This document shows, piece by piece, positions 15,575-25,600 of a DNA stretch of 64,000 bases. This DNA is from JAVBNW01 sp031551255 (GTDB lineage Bacteria > Bacillota > Clostridia > Christensenellales > UBA1750). The stretch is from positions 1 through 64,000 of the forward strand of contig JAVBNW010000066.1 of assembly GCA_031551255.1 (NCBI GenBank), read 5' to 3'. The position numbers and the translations under genes were made by a program. How positions within the stretch are numbered: the first letter of the stretch is position 1; each line of letters starts with the position of its first letter. A model generated the notes under the pieces. It was not told the origin of the DNA and made no database searches. It was given only the letters and a program-made list of their open reading frames with translations.

Positions 15575-17172
15575 GTGTTGGTCGTGGAAAAGGCGATGCC
15601 CAGTTCATTGGAAATCTGCTGAAGCGTGCGCCCCGACAGGAGGAGCGTGCACACCTCCTCCTCGCGCGGCGAAAGGTCGTAATCCGCCAATATGGCCGCT
15701 AAATCATTTATCTGATCCTTTCGCTTCAAGGAGCCGATCATTATAAGCAGCGCGGAACGCGAAGCCGCGCCGCACTTCTCGCATAGGCTTTTTTCCGCCG
15801 CGCGCACCTCGCGCAACGGCAGGCTGAGAAAATACGCGGTGACATCGCTATCATGATCGTCGATGATGTAGGCCAGCACCTGGCGTTCGGTTTCGGTAAA
15901 CGCCGTGCCCTGGGGCAGACTACGCGCCATATCCTCGCCGATGCGGGCGATATCGGGGCGGTCGTGCGGCGGCAGCACCTCGCGCACATCCTGGCGCTCG
16001 GCATACTGGCGACGCGCGCTCATGTTCCGGGCGAAGCGCTCGATGGGCGGGATGAAAAAGTATAGCCCAAAGACGAATGGGAAGATGAGCGCGATATAGC
16101 GTGGGTCGGCGGGAAAGAGCGGTATCACCAGGCTGGCGACAACCTCCGCCAAAAAGAGCGAGACGATGTTCACGCACAGGAACACGCGCAGCCTCATGAA
16201 CTTGCGGCCGTAGGTGAAGAAGATGCTGTACATCATCCAGAAGAAATAAAGATCCCAAAAAAGGTATGCGGGCTGCATGAAGGTTTCCACGATGTTGCGG
16301 CCGCCGGAGCCCGCGAGCATGAAGGCGAAGAACCCCCCGGTAATGAGCACGAGAAAGATGCGCAGCGTCCTGCCGATGGTAAAAAAACGGCTGAAGAGCA
16401 AAAAAGCGATCAGCGTGACGGCATTGGGCAGGATTTGATAGACATCGGTCCAGAAACTCTGCTCCATCCTGGGTATCAATACCGCCTTGTAAAGGGAAAA
16501 GCAAATCTGCACCAGCAGCACGTAGGCCAGCATCGGCCAGGTCTCGCGCAGGCTGATCCTGTTCTCGGGCAGCAGCCACCGCGCCTCCACCACGTTGCCG
16601 TCGAACTTCAGGCTGAAGAAAAGGCCGGCGCACAGCGTAACGCCGCCGATAGCAAAGAAAAGCCAGGGCATATCGTTGATGGGCGCGATGGTGTAGAGGT
16701 GAATGACGCCTTGGATGAAGATGTAGGCGATGGCTACGGCCTTGACCGGACTGGGGTTGATGATAAAGAAGAACATCGAGTAAAACACGCGGTAGGCAAT
16801 AGCGCCGAGAAACAGGCCAGAAAGGGCGGTGAGCACGTAGAAAACCATGGGATTGGGGGCTATAGGCAGGAGAAAGGCCGAGATCAAGCCACCCGCGTGC
16901 AATCCTATCCATAGCTTGCGGTGCTTGGCGAGATCAATATCGCGCAGTACGAAAAAGCCGGTAAGGATGGACACCGCACAGCAAAGGTTGAAGATGGTCG
17001 ACAGCAAGCCGGGGTCCGCTCCGCGCATCGTCGCGATCGCACCCAGCGGCGAAAGGCTGAAATTATAGAAGAAGGCCGTGTACCAGCAGTACAGCGCCAC
17101 AAACGAAGCGAATACGTAGACGGCGTTCTTTGAGCGGGCAGCGGGCGTATTTACCGGCGAGGCCTGGATCAT
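15469..17172 (-). CDS. Polytopic membrane LuxR-type regulator with tandem HTH
   Basis: 567 residues. Twelve or so membrane helices occupy residues 15-385. The C-terminal canonical LuxR domain is at about 500-555 (LSPREEEVCTLLLSGRTLQQIS... YRKLNVNSRTELY). Just before it, at about 425-480, lies a second LuxR-like stretch (TETERQVLAYIIDDHDSDVTAYFL... CEKCGAASRSALL) that keeps the core spacing but lacks the basic recognition helix, so it looks like a degenerate HTH. It is 45 bp downstream of a paralogue. Its ATG is preceded by AGGAGGATGGGAC. The target genes are probably neighbours; I see no motif directly in front of it. Confidence 0.8.
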   Translation of the reverse strand: MIQASPVNTPAARSKNAVYVFASFVALYCWYTAFFYNFSLSPLGAIATMRGADPGLLSTIFNLCCAVSILTGFFVLRDIDLAKHRKLWIGLHAGGLISAFLLPIAPNPMVFYVLTALSGLFLGAIAYRVFYSMFFFIINPSPVKAVAIAYIFIQGVIHLYTIAPINDMPWLFFAIGGVTLCAGLFFSLKFDGNVVEARWLLPENRISLRETWPMLAYVLLVQICFSLYKAVLIPRMEQSFWTDVYQILPNAVTLIAFLLFSRFFTIGRTLRIFLVLITGGFFAFMLAGSGGRNIVETFMQPAYLFWDLYFFWMMYSIFFTYGRKFMRLRVFLCVNIVSLFLAEVVASLVIPLFPADPRYIALIFPFVFGLYFFIPPIERFARNMSARRQYAERQDVREVLPPHDRPDIARIGEDMARSLPQGTAFTETERQVLAYIIDDHDSDVTAYFLSLPLREVRAAEKSLCEKCGAASRSALLIMIGSLKRKDQINDLAAILADYDLSPREEEVCTLLLSGRTLQQISNELGIAFSTTNTYCKSLYRKLNVNSRTELYVMLGVQPVETTKAPGL

Positions 17173-17217
17173 GTCCCATCCTCCTTTTATTATGAAAATA
17201 CTTATAAACCGTTCGAA

Positions 17218-18903
17218 TTACTCCTGCGATCCGTCCCCGACCGGAAGCGCCCCGAAGCGCGCGAAAAGTTCCGCGCGGCTTGAGATATCCAGCTTTTTAT
17301 ATATGTTCTTTCCGTAGTAGTTCACGGTGGAATACGCAACCCCCAGCATGCCGGCGATCTGCCGCAACGTAAATCCTCCCAGCAGAAGCAGGCAGACCTC
17401 CTCCTCCCGCTGGGTTAGATTATACCGCGATAACAGCGCGCTGAGAATCTCCTGCTTCGCGTCGCTTCCCGCGCGCGCGCCGGCCAGCATAAGCAGCTCG
17501 CTGCGCGACGCAACGCCGCATTTCGCGCAGACCGCCTTTTGCAGTTCGCGCGCCTCGGATATCGCGATGCCGATGAAGTGCGCCGCGACATCGACGTCGT
17601 GCCCGTCCAGCATATACGCAAGCATGGCGCGTTCTGCCTGTGCCAAGGGCGCTATCATCTGCGGCATGCGCTCGATCTCCGCGCACAATGCCGCGATATC
17701 CGGGCGCTCCGGCGGAAGGACAATCTCGCTCTCATCGCCCCGTTCGGCATACATGCGCCGGGCATGGGCGCTTTTGAGGAAGCGCTCGACAGCGGGCAAA
17801 AGGAGCAACAGCAAAAAAGCGCATGCAAGGGTGACCATGGCGCGTTCCAGCTGCCCGAATGGGAAACCCAGCGCCGTATCCACTAGCACGCCCGCTAGAA
17901 AGTGCGGGATCAGGATGGCGCAAAAACAGGCGCGCAACCGCATGAATTTGTTGCCATAGGTAAAGTATACGGCGTTCATCAGCCAGACGAAGAAGAGATC
18001 AGAAAAGAGGTAGGCCGGCTGCATGAAGGCGTCGACCGCGATCCGCTGCATCGGCCCTTCCAGCAGCAGATAGGCAAGAACTCCGCAGGCGAAGAATATG
18101 AGCAGCAAGCGCAGGGATTTCCCCGCCGTGAGATAACGGCTGAGGAAATACATGCCCGCAAGGGTGAGTGCGTTGGGAATGATCTGTACGACGTCCAATT
18201 GCACGCTCTTCGCCAGCTCGGGCCAAATGAAGGAATCGTATAGTGAGAAACCGACCTGGACGAGCGCAAGAAACACGAGCGTCGGCCCTATATCTCGCAA
18301 GTTGAGCGTGTTTTCCGGGAGCAGGCGGCGGATCTCCATCTCGTTTCCATCGAAGCGATAGCTGAAGAACAGGCTGACGAGCAGCGTCGCGCACTCGATG
18401 GCGAAATACCAGCCGGGCATCGAAACGATGGGCACGATGGTGTACAGATGAACATACGCCTGTATGAAGATATACGCCAGCACTACCGCGCGCACTGGAT
18501 GGATGCCGATGATGAAGAAGAACACCGAATATACGACGCGGTTGACGATAGCCCCCAGGCATAGGCCCGCAATCAGCGCCGTGGCATAGACGCCCCATGC
18601 CCAGGGCATGAAGGGAATGAGCTGGATCGTTCCAAACGCGAGGATGTGCACGGCCAGCCAAACCGGGCGCGCGCTCGGGCGGTTCTGGTCGGTAAAGGCG
18701 AACAAGCAAAACGCGATGGAAGCCATGGTAGCCAACACGAAGATCGTCGACCATACATCGAGGCTTGCCCCGTGCGACGCGGCGATGCTGGCGACAGGCG
18801 AATGCTCAAGATCGTGAAAATAAGACGTATACCAACAGTACAACGCGATGAAGGAAATGATGATAGAAATGGTGTTGCCTTTTGCACGCATGGCAGAACG
18901 CAT
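17218..18903 (-). CDS. Polytopic membrane LuxR-type regulator with tandem HTH (paralogue)
   Basis: 561 residues from the ATG at 18903, chosen because AAGGAG lies eight bases upstream; the frame is open to 18960. The layout equals the gene at 15469-17172: twelve membrane helices, a degenerate LuxR-like unit at about 420-475 (AQAERAMLAYMLDGHDVDVAAHF... CAKCGVASRSELL) and a canonical HTH at about 496-550 (LTQREEEVCLLLLGGFTLRQIA... YKKLDISSRAELF). The pair arose by tandem duplication and shares the unusual double HTH. Both lack a receiver domain, so the membrane part is the likely sensor. Confidence 0.8.
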   Translation of the reverse strand: MRSAMRAKGNTISIIISFIALYCWYTSYFHDLEHSPVASIAASHGASLDVWSTIFVLATMASIAFCLFAFTDQNRPSARPVWLAVHILAFGTIQLIPFMPWAWGVYATALIAGLCLGAIVNRVVYSVFFFIIGIHPVRAVVLAYIFIQAYVHLYTIVPIVSMPGWYFAIECATLLVSLFFSYRFDGNEMEIRRLLPENTLNLRDIGPTLVFLALVQVGFSLYDSFIWPELAKSVQLDVVQIIPNALTLAGMYFLSRYLTAGKSLRLLLIFFACGVLAYLLLEGPMQRIAVDAFMQPAYLFSDLFFVWLMNAVYFTYGNKFMRLRACFCAILIPHFLAGVLVDTALGFPFGQLERAMVTLACAFLLLLLLPAVERFLKSAHARRMYAERGDESEIVLPPERPDIAALCAEIERMPQMIAPLAQAERAMLAYMLDGHDVDVAAHFIGIAISEARELQKAVCAKCGVASRSELLMLAGARAGSDAKQEILSALLSRYNLTQREEEVCLLLLGGFTLRQIAGMLGVAYSTVNYYGKNIYKKLDISSRAELFARFGALPVGDGSQE

Positions 18904-18945
18904 ATTTTCATCTCCTTCATCGCCAAACTTATATGATCCGAAAGT

Positions 18946-18978
18946 AGCGGCGGGCGGCATTCCCGTTCGCCCGCCGCT
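18946..18978 (-). terminator. Hairpin after LRR gene
   Basis: A perfect 11-bp GC-rich stem (AGCGGCGGGCG with its complement) and an 11-base loop, 15 bp after the stop at 18993 on minus. The T-tract is short (ACTTTC), so termination is plausible but not certain. Confidence 0.55.
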
Positions 18979-18992
18979 GTTCCGCTGATAAC

Positions 18993-21845
18993 TCAGCCTA
19001 CATTGGTGAGCGCAATGCCATCCCGTACCATAATGAGCCGTGTCTTGCCCGAGTTATTCCATATTGATTTAGTCTTGACGGAATAACTGCCTGTGGATAG
19101 ATCGAATCGGAAAGCCTTGTCGACTCCCTTGAGCCAACGGGAGCCCAGGTAGAAATCGACTCCCTTGATATCCTCAAATGCCGAAAGATCAAAGCTTACG
19201 ATGGAGCCGACGCTTCCCGATATGGAGGCAATTTGCTCCTCGGTTGGCCGGAATTCGGCAATTCCGTTTGTTACGGTAAACCCAAGCGTTACGCCGCATA
19301 CGTCGACCTCATTCGAGCGAATAGGCCTATGACTTACCATAATATCAAAACTTGCAGCCTGGGTCACGCCGTTTTCGGTATAGCTGATGACGACGGCGTT
19401 GTCGCCCACGCTAAGTATCGCGCCGTCCGCAGGTGTTGTACCGTATTGCGCAACTTGCTTGTCGGGCGCAATATCATACTTGGCCATCACCACAAGTCCG
19501 GCGAGATCCAGCGCTTCACCTGTGAAATAAGCCGTTTTCACCGGCAAGGATGTTGCCTCAATACCCGCGAGAACCGGCTCCCGCACCGCGTCGGTGACCG
19601 TAATGGCAAAGCTTGCGGTCATGATTATGCCGTTCTCGGCATAACGCACCGTAACCGTGTCATCTTCCATGCCAAGAACCGTGCCATGGGCGGGATTGAC
19701 TGTATAGTCCGAAACAGTTTTGGCGCCCGAGGCATATTCAGCCCCTACCACAAGTCCCGTGAGGTCCAGCGCTTCGCCTTCCGTATAGGCAGTCTTCACG
19801 GGCGGCTCGAGTATAATAAGCCCCAAAAGCCCCGGCACGTTCTGCTCGCCGTATTCGAAGGTCTCAAGCATGCCGATGTCGATGCCGCGAATGGCGGCAG
19901 GAGACGGGAAGCGGTTGTTCCCGCACAGGAGCGTTTTGAGGGAAGGATTGTTCGAAAGGTCAAGTTCCGTCAGCAGGTTGCCGGAGCAGTTCAGGGAGAG
20001 GAGATTGGCACAAGCGGAGAGGTCGAGGGCTGCAAGCTGGTTATTTGAGCAGTCAAGCTCCTCCAGCAGGTTCCTCTCAGTTTGAGCCGCCGCGCGTGCG
20101 AATCCCACCACTTCAACGCCTCTGCTCAGCTGCAGAGTTTGGATGTTGTTTCCCGAGCAGATCAGGGTTTTCAGCTTATGGTTCTCGCGTAGGTCCAGAT
20201 CGGTTAGCTCATTGTTCCGGCAATCAAGGAAAAAGAGTTCTTGGCAGCCGTCGAGCCACAAAAGATCAATCTCGTTGTCCGCGCATGTGAGCGCTTTGAG
20301 CGCGTTGGCATTAGGCAGGCTCAATGTCGTCAGACGGTTGTTCGAGCAATTGAGCATTTCGAGCGACGGTAGGTTATCCAAGGGCGAGATGTCGGTGAGC
20401 TCATTGTTGGAGCAATCCAGCGTCCTTAGGTTTCTGAAATTCTCGATCCCGCTCAAATCGGTGATGCCGAGGCCTTTGATATCCAATGTGACGATGTCTT
20501 CCGTATCCCGACGATAAACGTCCTCATTCTGGCCTTTGCGCAACTTGGCGAGTATGGCGCTTTTCAAGGCGGGGTCGGCGAAAGTGATGGTCTCATCTTC
20601 CGGGAGAGGATCGCTTTGCGGATCAAAAAGATACTCCGTTAAATTCAGCAGATCAAGGCCCTGGATGGCGCTTTCATCCGGAAAGTAGTTCGCGGCGCAG
20701 TCTAAAATCGTCAGCGCGGCGTTGTTGCGCAGATCCAAGGTACGCAGCCTGTTTTCATAGCAGTAGAGGGTTTCCAGAAGCGGGTTGCCGGTTACGCTGA
20801 GTCGTTCCAGCCGGTTCACCGGGCAGAAGAGCTCCTTGAGCTCGGGCTGATAGAATGTGTCCAGGGTTGTCAGCCGGTTATTGGTGCAGTCTAACGTTTC
20901 CAGCCTGGGGGACAGCACCACCAGATTGGTGATTACATTATCCCGACAGGATAGATACAGCAGGTTGGGGCAGGCGACAAGCGAAAGCGAAGTAAGATAG
21001 TTGTAGCCGCAGAAAAGATACTCCAGGCTGTTGCCCGAAACCGAGATATAGGTCAGTGCGTTTTGTGAGCAGTCAAGCCGTTTGAGCGCCGGGCAGTTGT
21101 TGACGTTTAGAGTTTGAAGCTTGTTTTCCTGGCACTTCAGCAGCGTGAGATTGCTGCGTCCGTTAACATCAAGACGGGTGAGTTCATTTTCATAAACCTG
21201 CACCTCTTCAAGTGTGGGGGTATCAAAAATGTTAAGCGTCTGTAGCTTATTTTCCCAGGCATAAACGTTTTTAAGCAGCGGTTGTACGGAAACGTCCAGC
21301 GAGGCCAATTGATTCTCATAGCATTCGATATACCTGAGTTTCCCCGTTCTGGGCGCGCTTTTGAGGGTCAGGCTGGTCAACTGATTGTTGTTGCAGCCTA
21401 AGAAGTCCAGATCAGCCGCGTCGGACAGATCCAGACTCGTTAGCCGATTGTACTCGCAATAGACCTGGAACAGCGATGTACAGCCCTCCAGGTTGAGGCT
21501 TGTAAGAAGGTTGTTGTTGCAATGCAAGCTTCTCAGTTTCGATAGCCCGGAAAGGTTGAGCGATGTGATTTGGTTATCCTGACAACGAAGCGTTCCCAGG
21601 TTCACGGCATATTCGATGCCGGTTAAGTCGGCAATACCCTTGTTGTCTAGATCCAGTGAGGATAATCCCGCCATATCGGAGGGATAGATGGGATCGCCCG
21701 CAGCTTTGGAAAGCACGCTAAGTAGATTGGCACGGAACACTGGGTCGGGAATAGCAAGCGGCGTCTCCGCCGCAAGCGCTGTTAAGGGGAGAAGAGACAT
21801 GATCAGCGCTAGGGCGAGCAGGATCGCCAAAAATTTTTGCTTCAC
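18993..21845 (-). CDS. Secreted leucine-rich-repeat protein with two Ig-like (Big_3-type) domains
   Basis: 950 residues from a GTG at 21845, chosen because AGGAGG lies nine bases upstream and VKQKFLAIL then starts a good signal peptide ending ALAAET. Two LRR arrays, about residues 45-410 and 430-670, have the repeat LxCxxNxLTxLDLS of internalin-like proteins. Two Ig-like domains follow, each with PVKTAYxxGEALDLxGLVV, typical of Big_3-type modules. The last ~100 residues form an unrecognised beta domain. There is no LPXTG, SLH or lipobox, so attachment is unclear. It probably binds a host or bacterial ligand and lies beside the LuxR membrane regulators that may control it. Confidence 0.85.
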   Translation of the reverse strand: MKQKFLAILLALALIMSLLPLTALAAETPLAIPDPVFRANLLSVLSKAAGDPIYPSDMAGLSSLDLDNKGIADLTGIEYAVNLGTLRCQDNQITSLNLSGLSKLRSLHCNNNLLTSLNLEGCTSLFQVYCEYNRLTSLDLSDAADLDFLGCNNNQLTSLTLKSAPRTGKLRYIECYENQLASLDVSVQPLLKNVYAWENKLQTLNIFDTPTLEEVQVYENELTRLDVNGRSNLTLLKCQENKLQTLNVNNCPALKRLDCSQNALTYISVSGNSLEYLFCGYNYLTSLSLVACPNLLYLSCRDNVITNLVVLSPRLETLDCTNNRLTTLDTFYQPELKELFCPVNRLERLSVTGNPLLETLYCYENRLRTLDLRNNAALTILDCAANYFPDESAIQGLDLLNLTEYLFDPQSDPLPEDETITFADPALKSAILAKLRKGQNEDVYRRDTEDIVTLDIKGLGITDLSGIENFRNLRTLDCSNNELTDISPLDNLPSLEMLNCSNNRLTTLSLPNANALKALTCADNEIDLLWLDGCQELFFLDCRNNELTDLDLRENHKLKTLICSGNNIQTLQLSRGVEVVGFARAAAQTERNLLEELDCSNNQLAALDLSACANLLSLNCSGNLLTELDLSNNPSLKTLLCGNNRFPSPAAIRGIDIGMLETFEYGEQNVPGLLGLIILEPPVKTAYTEGEALDLTGLVVGAEYASGAKTVSDYTVNPAHGTVLGMEDDTVTVRYAENGIIMTASFAITVTDAVREPVLAGIEATSLPVKTAYFTGEALDLAGLVVMAKYDIAPDKQVAQYGTTPADGAILSVGDNAVVISYTENGVTQAASFDIMVSHRPIRSNEVDVCGVTLGFTVTNGIAEFRPTEEQIASISGSVGSIVSFDLSAFEDIKGVDFYLGSRWLKGVDKAFRFDLSTGSYSVKTKSIWNNSGKTRLIMVRDGIALTNVG

Positions 21846-22004
21846 TTGGTTCTCCTCCTGTTGATTTATCATATCGAGCCGCATGCGTAGCAAAAACCCT
21901 GAGGCAGAGCAATGCGTTATCCGCTATTCATCCGGACACCCCCCTCCTCCAAGACTTTCGTTTAGCCGTGTTCCATGGCAATGGTTGACCGACGACGAAG
22001 ATGG

Positions 22005-22033
22005 TTGTCAGAGCTGCATGCCGTAGGTATAAT
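22005..22033 (+). promoter_or_regulatory. Sigma-A promoter of STAND/SARP regulator gene
   Basis: TTGTCA, 17-bp spacer and TATAAT; predicted transcript start near 22040, giving a ~77-base leader. Confidence 0.7.
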
Positions 22034-22051
22034 TAAGAAATAGCACATCGG

Positions 22052-22071
22052 GCGTGAAATGAGCGTGAAAT
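22052..22071 (+). repeat. 11-bp-phased direct repeat, possible SARP operator
   Basis: GCGTGAAAT at 22052-22060 and again at 22063-22071, period 11. SARP proteins are known to bind direct repeats spaced by one helical turn. The repeat lies just downstream of the promoter of a SARP-like gene, so autoregulation is a reasonable guess. Confidence 0.5.
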
Positions 22072-22116
22072 ATACCTTTGCATCCGGCAAAGTCATGTAT
22101 TCTATGAAGGAATAGG

Positions 22117-25100
22117 GTGCAGATTCAAGTGAACTATGTTCCTCTATTGGAATCCAAGCTTGTGATTCCGGAAATCCCGGACAAAGCTCTTCTTAGCCAG
22201 AGAATTAATGATCTCGACATCGCCGGGCATAGGGCGACCATCATCACGGCCCCCGCGGGATTTGGCAAAACGACCGCGGTCCTCTTGTCGCTGCAAAACC
22301 ACCGTGAGCATATCCGGTGGTATCGGCTGGAGGAAGACGATTCGTTTCTCCCCTTGTTTTACGCGCACTTGATGGAAACGCTTTTCCCGGAGAAGAATCG
22401 CGAAACGCTTGACAGCATCCATTCCCTCGCCAGCATCAACAATATTGCGAGCGAATACTTGCTGCAAAATGCACTCATATGCCAGGATGCGTGGATGCTG
22501 TTTTCTCAAAGACCGCAGCCCTTATACTTGGTATTGGACGACTTTCACAACGTACTGGAGAACTCGTTGATTGCCGAATCCATCCGTTACTTTATCGCAA
22601 ATATGCCCAAGACCGTTCGAATCATCGTCATATCGCGGACGGAGACCGGGATTCTATCCGGCAAGCTGGCCTTTGATCAACGCATTTCGCGCATCGGCGC
22701 CGACGAACTGCGCTTTACCGAGGGGGAAGCGGAAAAGCTGCTTGCGGAGAAATACCGGCTGGACCTTACACCCTGCCAAATGAAGCAAGTAATCACATAT
22801 TCGGAAGGCTGGATCGCCGGTCTGACGATGATCTGCCGCCTTGACAACCCGATGTTTTTTCAGGAATCCAAAGGCTCATACATCATCGCAGCGCCCGACC
22901 TATCGGGTCGTTTCAGGCATTATTTCAGTGAATTTATTAACAAGATCGATCAGGCGATGCTGCTGAACCTTGCCAAAATATCGATCCTTCCCGATTTTTC
23001 CTGCGCCGATCTCGAGGCCGTGTTTCATATGCAGGATGCGGAAGACGTGGTGCAATGGCTTGAGCAAAAAAACATGTACATCCAAAAATACATGACGAGG
23101 CCAGTTATGTATCGTTTTCACTCATTGTTTCGCATGGAGCTCGATGCCTATCTGCATGAGCATGTGAGCGAGATCGAGATTCAGGGCATGCATCTTGACG
23201 CCGCGAGGCATTATCAGCGCTGCGGCGAGCTATGCCTAGCCATCCGTTTCTATATCATCGCTGGCCAGATCGATGCGGCCGTCAAGATCGCCGCGGATGA
23301 AGGCGTTCGCATCCTGCATTCCGGCAATCCGGAAAAAATTATCCCGGTCATCCTGGAGTTTCCGGACGATTGCGTGCAGTCCGATCCATACCTGCTGCTT
23401 TTTCGCGGGATTTCAGTCATGAACCTCAATCCCAAGGAGAGCTATCAGTGTTTTCTCAACTCCCTTCTGCTGTTCAGGAAAAGCCGCGACGTCACGCTGA
23501 TGATGGATGCCTTGGGCATGACCATCCCGATGTCCTTCGTAAAGAACAATTTTGCCTATATCAAGAGCTCGCTCAGCCTTGTGCCGAAGCTCAGGGTCTT
23601 GCTAACGGACAAAGATGGGCGCAGAAAGCTGCTGCTTGCCGCCTTTATGGGCGCGGCCGGTTCGGACAGGCTGTGGTTGGGTGGGTTTCTCTATCGAATC
23701 CTAGAACATATGGATATTAGCGAACCGGTATGGGAGTACTGCTTTTATCTGGTCAAGGGCGTTGTCCTGTATCGAAGGGGTAAATTGACGGAAGCGCTAA
23801 AAAACAACGACAAAATACTGGGGCACGAGGTTGCCCGGCGCAGCGACCAGTGGAAAATCATAGCGCTATCAAGCTGCCACAACGGCCCCTGGCTTTCGGG
23901 AGATATGGAAGCGTCGCAAAGGTATCGGAGCGATTTCGCCGCATTGGCAGAAAAATACGATTCGCCGTTTGCGCGCGGCTACGCCCTCCGGTTGGCGGCT
24001 TACAATAAGCATCAGACCTTGGATTTTTCCGGCATGATCGAACTGATGAACGATGCGGCCTATGCGTTTTCGCAGGATGGCAATCCGGTCATGGTATGCG
24101 TCATCAACACAACGAGATACCTTTGGGAGGCGGAAGCGAAGGAACCGCAACCCTACGCCGAACTGGCAGCGGAGGAACTGAATAAGCTTCAAGCGCTTCA
24201 TCCTAGCCAAGGATTTATCGAACTATGCAAGACCATAACGGGAGCACTCTACAAGGAGTGTGGACGTTACGACGAAGCGGAAGCCCTGCTTAAGCACGCA
24301 TATGAAACGTCGCGCCGTAAAGGGGCGAGGCAGAGCATGTGCGGGCCCCTGCTTCATATGGCCGACTTGTATTACAGAAGGAACAACTTCGATGCGGAGA
24401 GGAAATGCCTCGCCATCTTCGGGCGCATCGTGACGCGTTATGGCTACGAGTATTTTCGTGAGATGAACTATACCACGCTGATTCGCGTGTGCGCGCGTTG
24501 CATGGAAAAGGGCATATATCCCCATAAAATGCGCAGGATCATCACGCGCTACTTTGGCGAACGAGGAGCGGATCTCATATCCGAGAATCCATCGACGGCA
24601 GTCATCGATCCTAAAGCATTTATGGCCAATTTTTCGCCCTCCAAGCAAGGACCCAACATCATCAGGGTTGAGTTCTTTGGCAGCTTTAAGCTGTGCACCG
24701 AGGGAATGCAAATCGATGATACCGCCTGGAAGACGCGAAAAACCGGCGGCATTTTGAAGTATATATTGGCATCCGCCGGAAAAGCCGTTCCCAGGGAAGC
24801 TTTGGCCGCGATGTTCTGGCCGGAATCCGAGGCGAAGGCCGCCTCGACCTCCCTGCGGGCGGCGTTGTATGAGCTCCGAAAAGCATTGGCGCGTTTTGAC
24901 TTAGCTTTTGAAAGCGAAACTGCATTGCTAGCCGAGAATAAAAACGGTTTCCTCGTTGCCGAGGATACGATTGTTCAAACCGATGTAAACGACTTCATCC
25001 GGCTATATGAAGGATATGGATCGGGAAAGCTGCCCTCAGAGGAAGTAAAGCATGCGCTCGTTGGCGTCACGCAGCTATACAAAGGCGATTTTCTTGAGGA

Positions 25101-25431
25101 AGATCCCTATGATGAATGGGTTATCATGTTGCGGGAGCGATACAGATCCATGTACGTTGAGGCATCGCATAGTCTTGCGCAGATTTACTGGAGTGCTGGT
25201 GAGTTTGATGCGGCGCAATCGTTGCTGCAACGCCTTATGGAAATTGACCCGTTGGATGAGGAAGCATGCGGATTGCTGATCGGCGTCTATCAAGCAACGG
25301 ATCAAAAAAACCGGGCGAGTTCGCTGAGGCGGCAGTTCGTTAAGCACTTTGAGGCGGAAATGGGCATAAAACCTGAACTAAGCGTCAAGAACAACATTCC
25401 AGCGGCCAAAAGCGCAGTTTTTCGGAAATAG
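22117..25431 (+). CDS. STAND ATPase transcription regulator with C-terminal SARP (wHTH-BTAD) module
   Basis: 1104 residues from a GTG behind AAGGA. The N-terminus is a MalT-like P-loop ATPase: Walker A APAGFGKTT (45-53) and Walker B LYLVLDD (136-142). A winged-helix region and a long helical, TPR-like stretch follow to about residue 800. From about 848 comes an OmpR-type winged helix (IRVEFFGSFKL, TRKTGGILKYILA, LRAALYELRKAL) and then a BTAD domain with TPR repeats (DFLEEDPYDEW to EMGIKPELS). In MalT the effector domain is LuxR-type; here it is SARP-type instead. It lies divergently from the LRR gene and may control it. Confidence 0.85.
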   Translation: MQIQVNYVPLLESKLVIPEIPDKALLSQRINDLDIAGHRATIITAPAGFGKTTAVLLSLQNHREHIRWYRLEEDDSFLPLFYAHLMETLFPEKNRETLDSIHSLASINNIASEYLLQNALICQDAWMLFSQRPQPLYLVLDDFHNVLENSLIAESIRYFIANMPKTVRIIVISRTETGILSGKLAFDQRISRIGADELRFTEGEAEKLLAEKYRLDLTPCQMKQVITYSEGWIAGLTMICRLDNPMFFQESKGSYIIAAPDLSGRFRHYFSEFINKIDQAMLLNLAKISILPDFSCADLEAVFHMQDAEDVVQWLEQKNMYIQKYMTRPVMYRFHSLFRMELDAYLHEHVSEIEIQGMHLDAARHYQRCGELCLAIRFYIIAGQIDAAVKIAADEGVRILHSGNPEKIIPVILEFPDDCVQSDPYLLLFRGISVMNLNPKESYQCFLNSLLLFRKSRDVTLMMDALGMTIPMSFVKNNFAYIKSSLSLVPKLRVLLTDKDGRRKLLLAAFMGAAGSDRLWLGGFLYRILEHMDISEPVWEYCFYLVKGVVLYRRGKLTEALKNNDKILGHEVARRSDQWKIIALSSCHNGPWLSGDMEASQRYRSDFAALAEKYDSPFARGYALRLAAYNKHQTLDFSGMIELMNDAAYAFSQDGNPVMVCVINTTRYLWEAEAKEPQPYAELAAEELNKLQALHPSQGFIELCKTITGALYKECGRYDEAEALLKHAYETSRRKGARQSMCGPLLHMADLYYRRNNFDAERKCLAIFGRIVTRYGYEYFREMNYTTLIRVCARCMEKGIYPHKMRRIITRYFGERGADLISENPSTAVIDPKAFMANFSPSKQGPNIIRVEFFGSFKLCTEGMQIDDTAWKTRKTGGILKYILASAGKAVPREALAAMFWPESEAKAASTSLRAALYELRKALARFDLAFESETALLAENKNGFLVAEDTIVQTDVNDFIRLYEGYGSGKLPSEEVKHALVGVTQLYKGDFLEEDPYDEWVIMLRERYRSMYVEASHSLAQIYWSAGEFDAAQSLLQRLMEIDPLDEEACGLLIGVYQATDQKNRASSLRRQFVKHFEAEMGIKPELSVKNNIPAAKSAVFRK

Positions 25432-25462
25432 CATTTTGCGGCATCGCGCAGTGGCCAACGAG

Positions 25463-25600
25463 CTATGAAGGTATCCGTGTGGAAGATGTGATGTCGCAGG
25501 TAACGCCGTAGTCCTTCATGAGCTGGGCTTTGATGAGGGAATACTCTTTTTCGGCAATGAGCCGTTTGGTTAGCAACTGCTTTAACATGGCGAGTTGCAT
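25463..25600 (-). CDS. Small SHOCT-like protein or remnant
   Basis: The C-terminal 45 codons of a longer open frame (to 25843) have a SHOCT-type helix-turn-helix: LAMLKQLLTKRLIAEKEYSLIKAQLMKDYGV. Proteins like this are often found near site-specific recombinases in Clostridia. No good ribosome site precedes the ATG at 25600, and the upstream part of the frame is Arg/Ser-rich and looks non-coding, so this may be a remnant left by a lost element. A similar reversed MKDYTPF fragment occurs at about 25873-25893. Confidence 0.35.
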   Translation of the reverse strand: MQLAMLKQLLTKRLIAEKEYSLIKAQLMKDYGVTCDITSSTRIPS

